64,000 bases of DNA from Pseudomonas sp. Marseille-Q3773 (GTDB lineage: Bacteria > Pseudomonadota > Gammaproteobacteria > Pseudomonadales > Pseudomonadaceae): NCBI RefSeq assembly GCF_916618955.1, contig NZ_OU745390.1, forward strand, positions 1,674,001 through 1,738,000, in the 5' to 3' direction. The notes beneath the pieces are model-generated. The model saw nothing but the letters and a program-made list of their open reading frames with translations. It was not told where the DNA came from and searched no databases. Shown piece after piece: positions 25,575-34,704 of the stretch. The position numbers were made by a program, and so were the translations under genes. Numbering within the stretch: position 1 is the stretch's first letter; every line of letters starts with the position of its first letter.

Positions 25575-27632
25575 ATGTCTGCCGCCCCTACCCTGCAAAG
25601 CTTCATCGCCGGCCGCTGGCTCGGCCAGCACGGCGCCCAGGCCTTGCGCAGCGCCCTCGACGGCCACGTGCTTGCCTATAGCCATGAGGAACGCCCGGAC
25701 TTCGCCGAGGCCGTGGATTTCGCCCGCGCCCGCGGCCTCGCCAGCCTGATGGCCATGGACTTCCAGCAACGCGCCGCGCGCCTGAAAGCCCTGGCCCTGT
25801 ACCTGGCCGAGCGCAAGGAGCAGCTCTACGCCCTGTCCCACCACAGCGGTGCCACCCGTGCCGACAGCTGGATCGACATCGAGGGTGGCAATGCCACGCT
25901 GTTCTCCTATGCCGGCTTCGGCAGCCGCGAGTTGCCCTCGGGCAACCTGGTCCATGAAGGCCCGGTCATCCCGCTGGGCAAGCAAGGCCACTTTGCCGGC
26001 AGCCACATCCTGGTGCCGCGCGCCGGCGTGGCGGTGCACATCAACGCCTTCAACTTCCCCATCTGGGGCATGCTGGAGAAGTTCGCCCCGACCTTCCTGG
26101 CTGGGATGCCCTGCATCATCAAGCCGGCGACTTCGACCAGCTACCTGACCGAGGCCGTGGTGCGCCTGATGCACGCCTCCGGCCTGCTGCCGGAAGGCAG
26201 CCTGCAACTGGTGATCGGCAGTACCGGCGACCTGCTCGACCGCCTGCAAGGCCAGGATGTGGTGACCTTCACCGGTTCTGCCGACACCGCCGCCAAGCTG
26301 CGTGTCACGCCGAACCTGGTGCGCAATTCGGTGCCATTCACCGCTGAAGCCGACTCGCTGAACTGCGCCATTCTCGGCCCGGACGTGACCCCGGACAGCG
26401 AGGAATTCGAGCTGTACATCAAGGAAGTGGTGCGCGAAATGACCACCAAGGCCGGGCAGAAGTGCACCGCCATCCGCCGCGCCATCGTGCCGGCCAAGCA
26501 CCTCGATGCCGTTGCCACGCGCCTGCGCGAGCGGCTTGCCAAGGTGGTGGTCGGCGACCCTTCGCTGGAAGGCGTGCGCATGGGCGCCCTGGCCTCCCAT
26601 GACCAGCAGCATGACGTGGCCGAACGCGTGCGCAGCCTGTTGCACAGCTGCGACCAGCTGTTCGGCGCCAGTGACGGCTTTGCGCCGCGTGGCGAAGGCG
26701 TGGCCGAAGGTGCGTTCTTCGCCCCGACCCTGCTGCAGGCGCGCGACCCGCATGCCGAAGGCGGTGCCCACGATATCGAAGCGTTCGGCCCGGTCAGCAC
26801 GCTGATGGCCTATGACGACCTCGATGAAGCCTTGCTGCTGGCCGCCCGTGGCAAAGGCAGCCTGGTGGCCACCCTGGTCACCGCCGACCGTGGCGTCGCC
26901 GCCAAGGCCATCCCGGTCGCCGCTGCCTGGCATGGCCGCCTGCTGGTGCTCGACCGCGAAGCGGCCCAAGAGTCCACCGGCCACGGCTCGCCACTACCGC
27001 AACTCAAGCACGGTGGTCCGGGCCGTGCCGGTGGCGGCGAAGAACTGGGCGGCCTGCGCGCGGTCAAGCACTACCTGCAGCGCGCGGCGGTGCAGGGTTC
27101 GCCGAGCATGCTCACGGCAGTTACCGGCGAATACGTGCGCGGTGGCACAGTAATCGAAAGCGAAGTGCACCCGTTCCGCCGTTACTTCGAGCAGCTGCGC
27201 ATCGGCGAATCGCTGCTCACCCACCGCCGCACTGTGACCGAAGCCGACCTGGTCAACTTCGGCTGCCTGTCGGGCGACCACTTCTACATGCATTTCGACG
27301 AGATCGCCGCCCGGGAATCGCAGTTCGGCAAGCGCATCGCCCACGGTTATTTCGTGTTGTCGGCAGCTGCCGGGCTGTTCGTGTCCCCAGGTGCAGGGCC
27401 GGTATTGGCCAACTACGGCCTGGATACCCTGCGCTTCATCAACCCGGTAGGCATCGGCGATACCATCCAGGCGCGCCTGACCTGCAAGCGCAAGATCGAC
27501 CAGGGCAAGACCAGCCCGCTGGGGCAACCGCAAGGCGTGGTGGCGTGGGACGTGGAGGTGACCAACCAGTTGGGTGAGCTGGTGGCGAGTTACGACATTC
27601 TGACCCTGGTGTTGAAACAGCCGGCAGCATGA
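25575..27632 (+). CDS. paaZ: PaaZ bifunctional oxepin-CoA hydrolase / 3-oxo-5,6-dehydrosuberyl-CoA semialdehyde dehydrogenase
   Basis: A 685-aa fusion enzyme. The N-terminal ~520 residues are an aldehyde dehydrogenase with glutamate in [10 protein letters not shown] and the catalytic Cys in [10 protein letters not shown]. The C-terminal ~150 residues are a MaoC-like hotdog hydratase ([30 protein letters not shown]) that opens the oxepin ring. GGAG is six bases before the ATG at 25575; an ATG at 25563 contains that site. Last catabolon gene, followed by a strong terminator. Confidence 0.95.
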   Translation: MSAAPTLQSFIAGRWLGQHGAQALRSALDGHVLAYSHEERPDFAEAVDFARARGLASLMAMDFQQRAARLKALALYLAERKEQLYALSHHSGATRADSWIDIEGGNATLFSYAGFGSRELPSGNLVHEGPVIPLGKQGHFAGSHILVPRAGVAVHINAFNFPIWGMLEKFAPTFLAGMPCIIKPATSTSYLTEAVVRLMHASGLLPEGSLQLVIGSTGDLLDRLQGQDVVTFTGSADTAAKLRVTPNLVRNSVPFTAEADSLNCAILGPDVTPDSEEFELYIKEVVREMTTKAGQKCTAIRRAIVPAKHLDAVATRLRERLAKVVVGDPSLEGVRMGALASHDQQHDVAERVRSLLHSCDQLFGASDGFAPRGEGVAEGAFFAPTLLQARDPHAEGGAHDIEAFGPVSTLMAYDDLDEALLLAARGKGSLVATLVTADRGVAAKAIPVAAAWHGRLLVLDREAAQESTGHGSPLPQLKHGGPGRAGGGEELGGLRAVKHYLQRAAVQGSPSMLTAVTGEYVRGGTVIESEVHPFRRYFEQLRIGESLLTHRRTVTEADLVNFGCLSGDHFYMHFDEIAARESQFGKRIAHGYFVLSAAAGLFVSPGAGPVLANYGLDTLRFINPVGIGDTIQARLTCKRKIDQGKTSPLGQPQGVVAWDVEVTNQLGELVASYDILTLVLKQPAA

Positions 27633-27740
27633 GCGCTGCCACTGGTCGGCATCTGCCTGGATGCGAACGATCGTCCCCCGCGTCATCGGGTTCTGATGGC
27701 ATGAGGGGTGGTCAACGGCTTCGCCTCTCACTCCTGTGTT

Positions 27741-27767
27741 GGCCCGCCGGCCTGGCGGGCCTTTTTT
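27741..27767 (+). terminator. Rho-independent terminator ending the paa catabolon
   Basis: GGCCCGCC and GGCGGGCC pair perfectly around five bases, followed by six T. It lies about 110 bp after paaZ. Confidence 0.9.
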
Positions 27768-27788
27768 ACTGCAATGGAGGCCAAAGGC

Positions 27789-27959
27789 ATGAACGACAAG
27801 CAGTGGATGGGCGGCGGGAATGTGCAAGATGACTGGCCGGAACTGGAGCCGGACGGGCGCAATGACCAAGTGGACGATCCCGATACCGACCCCAATCTGA
27901 CGGATGATGAGCAGAACCGGCCTGGGGTACCTGCCAGCGATCCCGAGTCCGGGGCTTGA
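27789..27959 (+). CDS. small acidic hypothetical protein (56 aa)
   Basis: A 56-aa, strongly acidic protein (DWPELEPDGRNDQVDDPDTDPNLTDDEQ) with no cysteine or membrane segment. GGAGG stands eight bases before the ATG at 27789. An in-frame extension upstream would read through the terminator and is rejected. Similar short acidic proteins occur in Pseudomonas stress regions; no function is known to me. It resembles in style the 54-aa protein at 54946-55110. Confidence 0.6.
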   Translation: MNDKQWMGGGNVQDDWPELEPDGRNDQVDDPDTDPNLTDDEQNRPGVPASDPESGA

Positions 27960-27985
27960 AGGGTCAGTGTATCGGCGAGCCGGTT

Positions 27986-28255
27986 TCAGGCGGTGGTGAC
28001 AGGGTCTTCCAGCGACTGGCCAGGCTTGCTGCCGGAGGCCCGCCAGCTCACCTCGGTCACCCCATAGCGCTCGGCCATCGGCTTGCTTACCTTGCGGATC
28101 TTCTCGCGGCCGAACTTGGGGATGATGCCGATACCGGCGTCGCAGCTGGCCCAATGCCAGGCTTCGGCATTGTCCATGCGTTCCAGGCGGATGATGAAGC
28201 TGCGCGGCTTGCCGTGTAACCGGTAGTCGATGATGTACAACTGCGGATTAGGCAT
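27986..28255 (-). CDS. conserved Pseudomonas small protein (resembles DUF6555)
   Basis: An 89-aa protein, YIIDYRLHGKPRSFIIRLERMDNAEAWHWASCDAGIGIIPKFGREKI, of the small soluble family I know as DUF6555 in Pseudomonas; the family name is from memory. AGGAGG stands before the ATG at 28255. The fold appears beta-beta-alpha with one cysteine. Convergent with the preceding small gene. Function unknown. Confidence 0.7.
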   Translation of the reverse strand: MPNPQLYIIDYRLHGKPRSFIIRLERMDNAEAWHWASCDAGIGIIPKFGREKIRKVSKPMAERYGVTEVSWRASGSKPGQSLEDPVTTA

Positions 28256-28399
28256 CGCGTGGCCCTCCTCTTTTCCATGGATGACTTCGTGTTGAGTCGA
28301 GCGCGCCGCGAAGATTCAAAAAGATTGTGAAACGCTTCGCAAGAAAGGTGGCCCGGCGCAATGTGCGCCGGGCCACCGCTGCTGTTGCCAGCCGCTGCG

Positions 28400-28609
28400 T
28401 TACTGGTTGCGGCCGCCGCCGTGGCTGTTCTGGCCACCTTTGCGGCCTGCTTCCGAGGCGCGTTCGCGGTCATTGGCGAAATTGCCGCCGGAGGCCTGGC
28501 CACCTTTCTGCCCGGCGCGGGACGCTTTTTCGCGGTCGTTGGCGAAATTGCCCGGGTTGGTTTCCTTGGTGCCGCCACGTTGGCTGGTTTGATCTTGATC
28601 GCGAGCCAT
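28400..28609 (-). CDS. KGG-motif stress-induced protein (con-10/GsiB-like)
   Basis: A 69-aa very hydrophilic protein with two repeats of the NFANDREKASRAGQKGGQ type, the KGG motif of conidiation-specific con-10 and GsiB-like general stress proteins. GGAG precedes the ATG at 28609 by seven bases; upstream in-frame codons are leader. Such proteins are disordered and linked to desiccation or stationary-phase tolerance. A second member lies at 48797-48973. A small palindrome, CACGGTCGTACCGTG (28640-28654), lies upstream and could be an operator. Confidence 0.85.
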   Translation of the reverse strand: MARDQDQTSQRGGTKETNPGNFANDREKASRAGQKGGQASGGNFANDRERASEAGRKGGQNSHGGGRNQ

Positions 28610-28869
28610 GTCGTTTCTCCTTGCGGTTGGAATGGTAGTCACGGTCGTACCGTGCCCTTACTCCGAACCCAGGCGGCGCTGCGCGCTCATTCCAATGTCA
28701 GGTTTGTGGACGAGTGGCGCAAAATGACTGAAAAGTCGCAAATTGGCGTACTGCCTTTTGGTACTCTGTCCAACCCCTCGCGAATGCCCTGGCAGCCTGC
28801 CTATAATGGCGTTTCACAAGCCCTGCGATGCGTCGATGGGCATCTGTCAGGTCTGTACAAGGCACCGCC

Positions 28870-31800
28870 ATGAAGTCGACTGCTAACCAGCCCGCCTCGC
28901 CGCAAAATCCCAACCTGAGCCCCAGCCATCTGGACTTCCCCGTGGTCGGCATAGGCGCCTCGGCAGGCGGCCTCGAGGCCTTGTGCACGTTGTTCCGGCA
29001 AATGCCGGCCGATTCGGGCATGGCATTCGTCATCGTCCTGCACCTGTCGCCCGACCACCAGAGCGTGGCCGATCGCATCCTCCAGGAAACCACCAGCATG
29101 CCGGTGCGCCAGGTGACCGAACCGGTGCCGATCGAACGCAACCATGTGTACGTGATATCGCCGGCCAACCGCTTGTCGACCAACGACGGCTACCTGCGGG
29201 TAACGCCGGCCAACCGGCGGCGCGGTGACCATGTGGCCATCGACCTGTTCTTTCGTGACCTGGCTGACGTGCACAAGGACCATGCATTCTGCGTTGTGCT
29301 GTCCGGTAGCGGCGCCGATGGCGCGGTCGGGCTGTCGCGCATCAAGGAACAAGGCGGCGTCACGCTGGTACAGGCGCCCGATGACGCGCAGTACGACAGC
29401 ATGCCGCGGGCGGCCATCGACACCGGTATGGTCGATATCATCCTGCCGGTTGCGGAAATTCCACAGAAACTGCTGGATCTATGGCAGAACGCTTCTCAGG
29501 TGAAGCTGCCGCGGATCGATGACGATACCCTGCCTCCGGCGCTGGGCACCCGGGCAGGCGACCCACAGGCGTCCGAGCCGCTGCTCGAGGAGATTCTCCT
29601 GCAGCTGCGCAGTGTCACCGGGCATGACTTCCAGCATTACAAGCGCGCCACCGTGCTTCGGCGTATCGAGCGCCGCCTGCACGTGACCGGGCAAGCCGAC
29701 CTTGGCGCTTACATGCGCCATCTGGAACAGCATCGCGAAGAGGCGACTGCGCTGTTGGCCGACATGCTGATCGGCGTCACCAACTTCTTCCGCGACCGCG
29801 AGGCCTTCGAGGCGCTGGAACGCCATGTGCTGCCGCAGCTGGTCAGTCAACCCGAGACCGCCGAGGGCGCGAGCGAGATACGCATCTGGTCCGCGGGGTG
29901 TTCCACCGGCGAAGAGGCCTACAGCCTGGCCATGCTCGCCTGCGAGCAACTGGCCGTGGAGCAGCGCGACAGCCAGGTCCAGGTATTTGCCACCGACCTG
30001 GATGAGCGGGCGATCAGTGTCGCCCGCGCCGGTTCTTATCCGGAGGCGATCGTCACCGACGTACCGCCTTCGCGACTGCGCCAGTTCTTCGTCCGGGAAG
30101 ACCAGCACTACCGGGTGCGCAAGGAAATTCGCGAGAAGGTGCTGTTCGCCCGGCACAACCTGCTGTCCGATCCACCGTTCTCGCAAATCGGCCTGATCGT
30201 CTGCCGTAACCTGCTGATCTACCTCGACCGCGAGATCCAGGAGGATATCCTGCAGATGTTCCATTACGCCTTGCGACCGGGAGGTTATCTGTTCCTGGGC
30301 TCGGCAGAGTCCGCCGACCTGGCCGGTGAACTGTTCGCCGTGGTCGACAAGCGCAACCGTATCTACCGTGCCCGCGACGTGAGCGCGTTGGGTCGCCGCT
30401 CGGGCCGCCAGTTTCCGGGGCCGGACATCACCCGCCTGCCCCAGGCTGCAGGCGGGCAAGACCAGCCCGGGCGCAAACCCGCCTACGCCGAGGTACATCA
30501 CCGGGCGTTGGCCCGTCGGACGCCGCCCAGTCTCATCATCGACGGCGAAGGTACCATCCTGCACCTGAGCGAAGGGGTCGGGCGCTTCATGCAGCTGGCG
30601 GGCGGCGAACTCAGCCGCAACCTGTTGAACCTGGTGCTGCCTGGACTGCGCCTGGCCCTGCGCAGCACCTTGTTCCAGGCTCGCCAGGGTACTGAAGCCA
30701 TCACGTCGCGGCCGGTGGAGCTGGGCGAAGGCGCCGAGCGGGTGCAGGTGGAAATCACCGTGCAGCCGCACAAGGACGAAGTGAGCGCTGGCGAGTACCT
30801 GCTGGTGGTTTTCGAAGCGCACCCCGCTGGCCCGTCGCTGCCCATCGCCGAGTCGATCCGCCAGACCGACAGCATGGTGTTGCACAACCTCGAGCGTGAG
30901 CTGCAACGCACCCGTCTGCAGTTGCAGGAGACCATCGAACAATGGGAAATCTCGAGCCAGGAACTGACCGCCTCCAATGAAGAAATGCAGGCGATCAACG
31001 AAGAACTGCGCTCCGCCAGCGAAGAGCTGGGCACCAGCAAGGAAGAGCTGCAGTCGATCAACGAGGAACTGCTGACGGTCAACTTCGAGCTGAAGAACAA
31101 GGTCGAGGAAACCGACAAGGTCAACGACTACCTCAGCAACCTGATCGCCAGCACCGATATCGCCACGGTCTTCGTCGACCGCAACCTGCATATCCGCTGG
31201 TTCACCCCGCGCGCCACCGACCTGTTCAACATGCTGCCGGTCGACACCGGGCGCTCGCTGCTCGACATCACCCATCGGCTCGACTACCCCGCACTGGCCG
31301 ATGATGCCCGCACCGTGGCCCAGGGCGAACACATCATCGAACGCGAGGTCGGCGGCCATGATCAACGCTGGTACCTGGCGCGGTTGCTGCCGTACCGCTC
31401 GAGCGAGCAGGACATCGATGGCACGGTGCTGACCTTCATCGACATCAGCAAGAGCCGGGCGGCCGAGGAGCGCGTGCGCCTGGGTGAGGAGCGCATGCGC
31501 GTGGTGGCCGAGAGTACCCATGACTTCGCCATCATCTTGCTCGACGAACAGGGCCTGATTACCGACTGGAACACCGGCGCCAGCCTGATGTTCGGCTACA
31601 GCAAGGCAGACGTGCTGGGCCAGCATTACCGCCTGATCTTCACCGAAGAAGACCGTGCCCGCGGCGTTCCCGAACAGGAGCTGCATGCCGCCCGGGCCAA
31701 TGAACGCGACCAGGACGAGCGCTGGCACGTGCGCAAGGATGGCAGCCGGTTCTACTCCAGCGGCGAGATATCCCGGCTCAAGGGCAGTACCCTGCGTGGT

Positions 31801-33009
31801 TTCGTGAAGATCGCCCGCGACCTCACCGGGCACAAGCGCCTGCATGACGAGCAGAGCAAGCAACTGGCCGAATCGCAGAGCAACAGCCACATGAAGGACG
31901 AGTTCTTCGCCATCATGTCGCATGAACTCAAGCATCCTCTCAACCTGATCCAGCTCAACGCGGAAATCCTCCGGCGTTTGCCGACGGTCGCCCAGACTGC
32001 AGCGGCGAACAAGGCTGTGAAGACCATCCGCGAGGCGGTCATCAGCCAGGCGCGAATCATCGATGACTTGCTCGATGTCGCGCGTATCCGTACCGGCAAG
32101 CTGAAGTTGAAGACCGAGCCGGTGGATATCTGCGCCATCCTGCAAGGCATCCATGCGCTGGTGCAGAGCGAGCAGCCTGCCTGTCATGTGGCGTTGGAGC
32201 TGCCGGCTGACGGTATGCCCCTGTTCATCGAAGGCGACAGCACCCGGCTGGAACAGGTGGTGTGGAACCTGCTCAACAATGCGCTCAAGTTCAGCCCGGC
32301 GGGCGGGCTGGTCCGCCTGGCGCTGAGCCATGATGAAGCACAGGTGTGGTTGCGCGTCATTGACCAGGGGGTTGGCCTGACAGCGGACAGCCTGGAGCAC
32401 ATTTTCGACCTGTTCAGCCAGGCCACGCCGCAAACCGGCAACCACCCGCGCGAAGGTCTGGGCATCGGCCTGTCCCTGGTCCGCCAGCTGGTCGAAGCAC
32501 ACGGAGGCAGTGTCAAGGCGGATTCGGCAGGCATCGGCCAGGGCTGTACCTTCACCGTCAGCCTGCCGCTATCGGAGGCCGGTCGGCGGCCAGCCGTGGT
32601 GGCAGCGGATGCGGCAACCGACGGCCGCCTGAGTGGCATCCACGTGCTGTTGGTGGATGACTCGCCGGACGTGCTGGAAGTGATGCAGCAGCTGCTGGAA
32701 ATGGAGTGCGCCCAGGTCAGCGCTTTCACTGACCCGCGCCAGGCGCTGGAAGCGGCCGCTGCCAGCACCTACGACATCATCCTTTCGGACATCGGCATGC
32801 CGGTCATGGATGGCCACGCCCTGATCAAGGCCCTGCGGGGTCTGCGCCATCTGCAGAGCACCCCGGCGATCGCATTGACGGGCTATGGCGCCAGCGCCGA
32901 CCAGCAGAAGTCACGCCAGTCGGGGTTCGACCGGCACCTGAACAAACCGGTCGGTTACGACGAGTTGGTCGAGGCGATCGAAACCTTGCACGGGTCCGAG
33001 CCCTACTGA
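28870..33009 (+). CDS. CheB-CheR-PAS-histidine kinase-receiver hybrid sensor
   Basis: A 1379-aa multidomain signalling protein. Order: CheB-type methylesterase domain (about 20-210; GIGASAGGLEAL with Ser31, and His58); CheR-type SAM methyltransferase (about 235-480; SAGCSTGEEAYSLA, FCRNLLIYLD-like ICRNLLIYL); a coiled-coil linker rich in EELxSxNEEL repeats (about 680-745); two PAS domains; HisKA with the phospho-acceptor His1018 in MSHELKHPLN; HATPase (VVWNLLNNALKFS, GLGIGLSLVRQLVEAHGG); and a C-terminal receiver with Asp1307 in ILSDIGMPVMDG. No membrane segment is seen, so it acts in the cytoplasm. Such CheB/CheR-kinases are stress or phytochrome-like sensors of unclear substrates. Upstream TATAAT at 28802-28807 is a possible -10 without a matching -35. 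Confidence 0.92.
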   Translation: MKSTANQPASPQNPNLSPSHLDFPVVGIGASAGGLEALCTLFRQMPADSGMAFVIVLHLSPDHQSVADRILQETTSMPVRQVTEPVPIERNHVYVISPANRLSTNDGYLRVTPANRRRGDHVAIDLFFRDLADVHKDHAFCVVLSGSGADGAVGLSRIKEQGGVTLVQAPDDAQYDSMPRAAIDTGMVDIILPVAEIPQKLLDLWQNASQVKLPRIDDDTLPPALGTRAGDPQASEPLLEEILLQLRSVTGHDFQHYKRATVLRRIERRLHVTGQADLGAYMRHLEQHREEATALLADMLIGVTNFFRDREAFEALERHVLPQLVSQPETAEGASEIRIWSAGCSTGEEAYSLAMLACEQLAVEQRDSQVQVFATDLDERAISVARAGSYPEAIVTDVPPSRLRQFFVREDQHYRVRKEIREKVLFARHNLLSDPPFSQIGLIVCRNLLIYLDREIQEDILQMFHYALRPGGYLFLGSAESADLAGELFAVVDKRNRIYRARDVSALGRRSGRQFPGPDITRLPQAAGGQDQPGRKPAYAEVHHRALARRTPPSLIIDGEGTILHLSEGVGRFMQLAGGELSRNLLNLVLPGLRLALRSTLFQARQGTEAITSRPVELGEGAERVQVEITVQPHKDEVSAGEYLLVVFEAHPAGPSLPIAESIRQTDSMVLHNLERELQRTRLQLQETIEQWEISSQELTASNEEMQAINEELRSASEELGTSKEELQSINEELLTVNFELKNKVEETDKVNDYLSNLIASTDIATVFVDRNLHIRWFTPRATDLFNMLPVDTGRSLLDITHRLDYPALADDARTVAQGEHIIEREVGGHDQRWYLARLLPYRSSEQDIDGTVLTFIDISKSRAAEERVRLGEERMRVVAESTHDFAIILLDEQGLITDWNTGASLMFGYSKADVLGQHYRLIFTEEDRARGVPEQELHAARANERDQDERWHVRKDGSRFYSSGEISRLKGSTLRGFVKIARDLTGHKRLHDEQSKQLAESQSNSHMKDEFFAIMSHELKHPLNLIQLNAEILRRLPTVAQTAAANKAVKTIREAVISQARIIDDLLDVARIRTGKLKLKTEPVDICAILQGIHALVQSEQPACHVALELPADGMPLFIEGDSTRLEQVVWNLLNNALKFSPAGGLVRLALSHDEAQVWLRVIDQGVGLTADSLEHIFDLFSQATPQTGNHPREGLGIGLSLVRQLVEAHGGSVKADSAGIGQGCTFTVSLPLSEAGRRPAVVAADAATDGRLSGIHVLLVDDSPDVLEVMQQLLEMECAQVSAFTDPRQALEAAAASTYDIILSDIGMPVMDGHALIKALRGLRHLQSTPAIALTGYGASADQQKSRQSGFDRHLNKPVGYDELVEAIETLHGSEPY

Positions 33010-33056
33010 CCATCCATCTTTTTTTGCCCGGGTAAACACAACGTTCATTGCGCTTC

Positions 33057-33090
33057 GGGTGACTAATTCCGTATAGGAATAGCGTCACCC
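33057..33090 (+). other. stem-loop abutting the Nudix ribosome-binding site
   Basis: GGGTGAC and GTCACCC pair as outer arms and ATTCC with GGAAT as inner arms around GTATA. The structure ends directly at AGGAG (33091-33095), the ribosome-binding site of the Nudix gene. It could be an operator or a 5' UTR element affecting translation. Confidence 0.45.
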
Positions 33091-33100
33091 AGGAGTTTGC

Positions 33101-33499
33101 ATGAAACCGCTCAAAGCTCGCGCAACCGTTATTTGCCGCCACGCCAAGCACGCCCACAAATGGCTCTGGGTCAGGAAACCCAAGGCCGCGTGGACCCTGC
33201 CGGGTGGCAAGGTCGAACCGGGTGAAACGCCGCTACAGGCTGCCGAGCGCGAACTGCTGGAAGAAACCGGCCTGCAGGCGCAGAGCTTGATCCTGTTGAT
33301 GCGCCATGAAACGCCAGAACGGGTGCATTATGTATTCGAGGCGGAGTTCGCCGATGCGCCCCACCCCACCGCCCAATGCGAAATTGCCGACTGTTGCTTC
33401 GCCCACATCGACCAGGTGCCGGTGCTCAAGGATGACATCAAGCTGCTGATTCGCTCGTTACTGGCCTGTGACCAGGCGATCGCCGCTTCCATTCGCTAG
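33101..33499 (+). CDS. Nudix hydrolase
   Basis: A 132-aa Nudix-fold pyrophosphohydrolase. The Nudix box is complete: GGKVEPGETPLQAAERELLEETGL, with the REx2EE metal-binding core. Substrate is not predictable; the size suggests a housecleaning enzyme acting on oxidised nucleotides or on diadenosine or inositol polyphosphates. AGGAG stands six bases before the ATG, just after a stem-loop. It is convergent with the ClpP-like gene. Confidence 0.92.
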   Translation: MKPLKARATVICRHAKHAHKWLWVRKPKAAWTLPGGKVEPGETPLQAAERELLEETGLQAQSLILLMRHETPERVHYVFEAEFADAPHPTAQCEIADCCFAHIDQVPVLKDDIKLLIRSLLACDQAIAASIR

Positions 33500-33523
33500 C
33501 GCCTGGCACCGGCCCGGGCATGC

Positions 33524-34075
33524 TCAGGCGTGCACGCTCCACTGGCAGGCATCGGCCTCGATCGGCAATTCGTCGATGGCGTGGATCATGCCGCTTTCCA
33601 GCGCCTCGCGCGGGCCGAGAATGCGTGGATAGGCCATCAGGTAGCGCGGCACGTCCAGCACCTCGCTGCCGCCCTCGGTACGCTCGGCGACAATCTGCGC
33701 ATACAGGCGCAGGTCATAATCCAGGCTCATGGCATATTCGGCCATGCGCGAATGGTCCACCGAACCGTGCAGGGTCCAGTGAAACGGGTGGAACAGGAAT
33801 TTGCTATGGGCGCAGGCAGTACGGCGCTCGCCCGCCAGGAACAGGATGTTGCCCATCGACTCCACGGTTCCCAGGTTGTGCGTGTGCAGCGGGATCGGCA
33901 GCCCGCGCAGGAAATTGTACAAGGTGAAGCCATAGCTGCATTCACCGCCCATGGTGGCGATGTTCAGCTGCAACAGCTCGGCGCCCTGTTGCAGGGCCTT
34001 CGCACACGTGCTGATGAGGTTGCCGCAGGTGGAGGAGTTGATCGGGCCGGTAAAGTGAATGATGTGTCTGGGCAT
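33524..34075 (-). CDS. ClpP-like serine protease
   Basis: A 183-aa protein with the ClpP/crotonase-related fold. The nucleophile Ser is in GTVESMGNILFLAG (matching the ASMG box of ClpP) and the His in FLFHPFHWTLHG. It differs from housekeeping ClpP in length and in lacking the usual MIHQP text, so it is a paralogue with unknown ATPase partner. GGAGG precedes the ATG. It lies 50 bp downstream of the iron-permease-family gene on the same strand and may be co-transcribed. Confidence 0.82.
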   Translation of the reverse strand: MPRHIIHFTGPINSSTCGNLISTCAKALQQGAELLQLNIATMGGECSYGFTLYNFLRGLPIPLHTHNLGTVESMGNILFLAGERRTACAHSKFLFHPFHWTLHGSVDHSRMAEYAMSLDYDLRLYAQIVAERTEGGSEVLDVPRYLMAYPRILGPREALESGMIHAIDELPIEADACQWSVHA

Positions 34076-34125
34076 GCTTGCCTCCGAGGGTTGGCGGTAT
34101 TCATTCCAGTGAAATGGGCAGGCCG

Positions 34126-34512
34126 TCAGTCTGCGGGCGGGTCAGGTCGCCGCTCCCGGCTTTCTTCTCGCTCGCCCATGCGTTGGTACTGCTTGCGCAG
34201 CGCATGCAGTTCGGCCGGGTCCATGTCTTCCAGGTCGAGCAGCGCCTTGTGCGCGCGTCTGGTCGTGCGCAGCAGTTCGTCAATCTTGATATGCAGTTCG
34301 TCGTTGTCGCGGTTTTGCGTGTTCTGGATGAGGAACACCATCAGGAACGTGACGATGGTGGTCGACGTGTTGATGACCAGCTGCCAGGTGTCGTTGTAAT
34401 CGAACAACGGCCCGGTCAGGGCCCAGCCCATTATCAGCAACAGGGCAATGGCGAAACTCAGCGGGCGGCCGGTCCAGTTCGCCAGCCATTGCGCGAAACG
34501 GTCGAATTTCAT
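34126..34512 (-). CDS. low-affinity iron permease family membrane protein
   Basis: A 128-aa protein with two membrane segments (FAIALLLIMGWALTGPLF and LVINTSTTIVTFLMVFLIQ) and the signature NTSTTIVTFLMVFLIQNTQNRDN of the PF04120 family, named after yeast Fet4. The C-terminal tail is charged and faces the cytoplasm. GGAG is seven bases before the ATG at 34512; the longer upstream frame is rejected. Iron transport by bacterial members is unproven. Confidence 0.88.
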   Translation of the reverse strand: MKFDRFAQWLANWTGRPLSFAIALLLIMGWALTGPLFDYNDTWQLVINTSTTIVTFLMVFLIQNTQNRDNDELHIKIDELLRTTRRAHKALLDLEDMDPAELHALRKQYQRMGEREESRERRPDPPAD

Positions 34513-34704
34513 GGCATCGCTCCTCACCGTGACCACAGCTGGGGCAGCGTTCATGGCCCTCGGGCTGCTAAAAAGATGGAATCGCAAGGGGCGGCAAAGT
34601 TCCATCCGGCGCAGGGTGCGCCGTCGATCAATCCTGCTTGAACCCTCGTACAGCTGCGCCGGTCGCAATTGATGAACCGGTGCAACAAGGAATTAGGAGG
34701 CAGC

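Noticed and set aside
29479..32502. A 1007-codon open frame on the minus strand
   Set aside because: Antisense to the CheB-CheR-kinase gene, low complexity, no domain; a GC-driven shadow.
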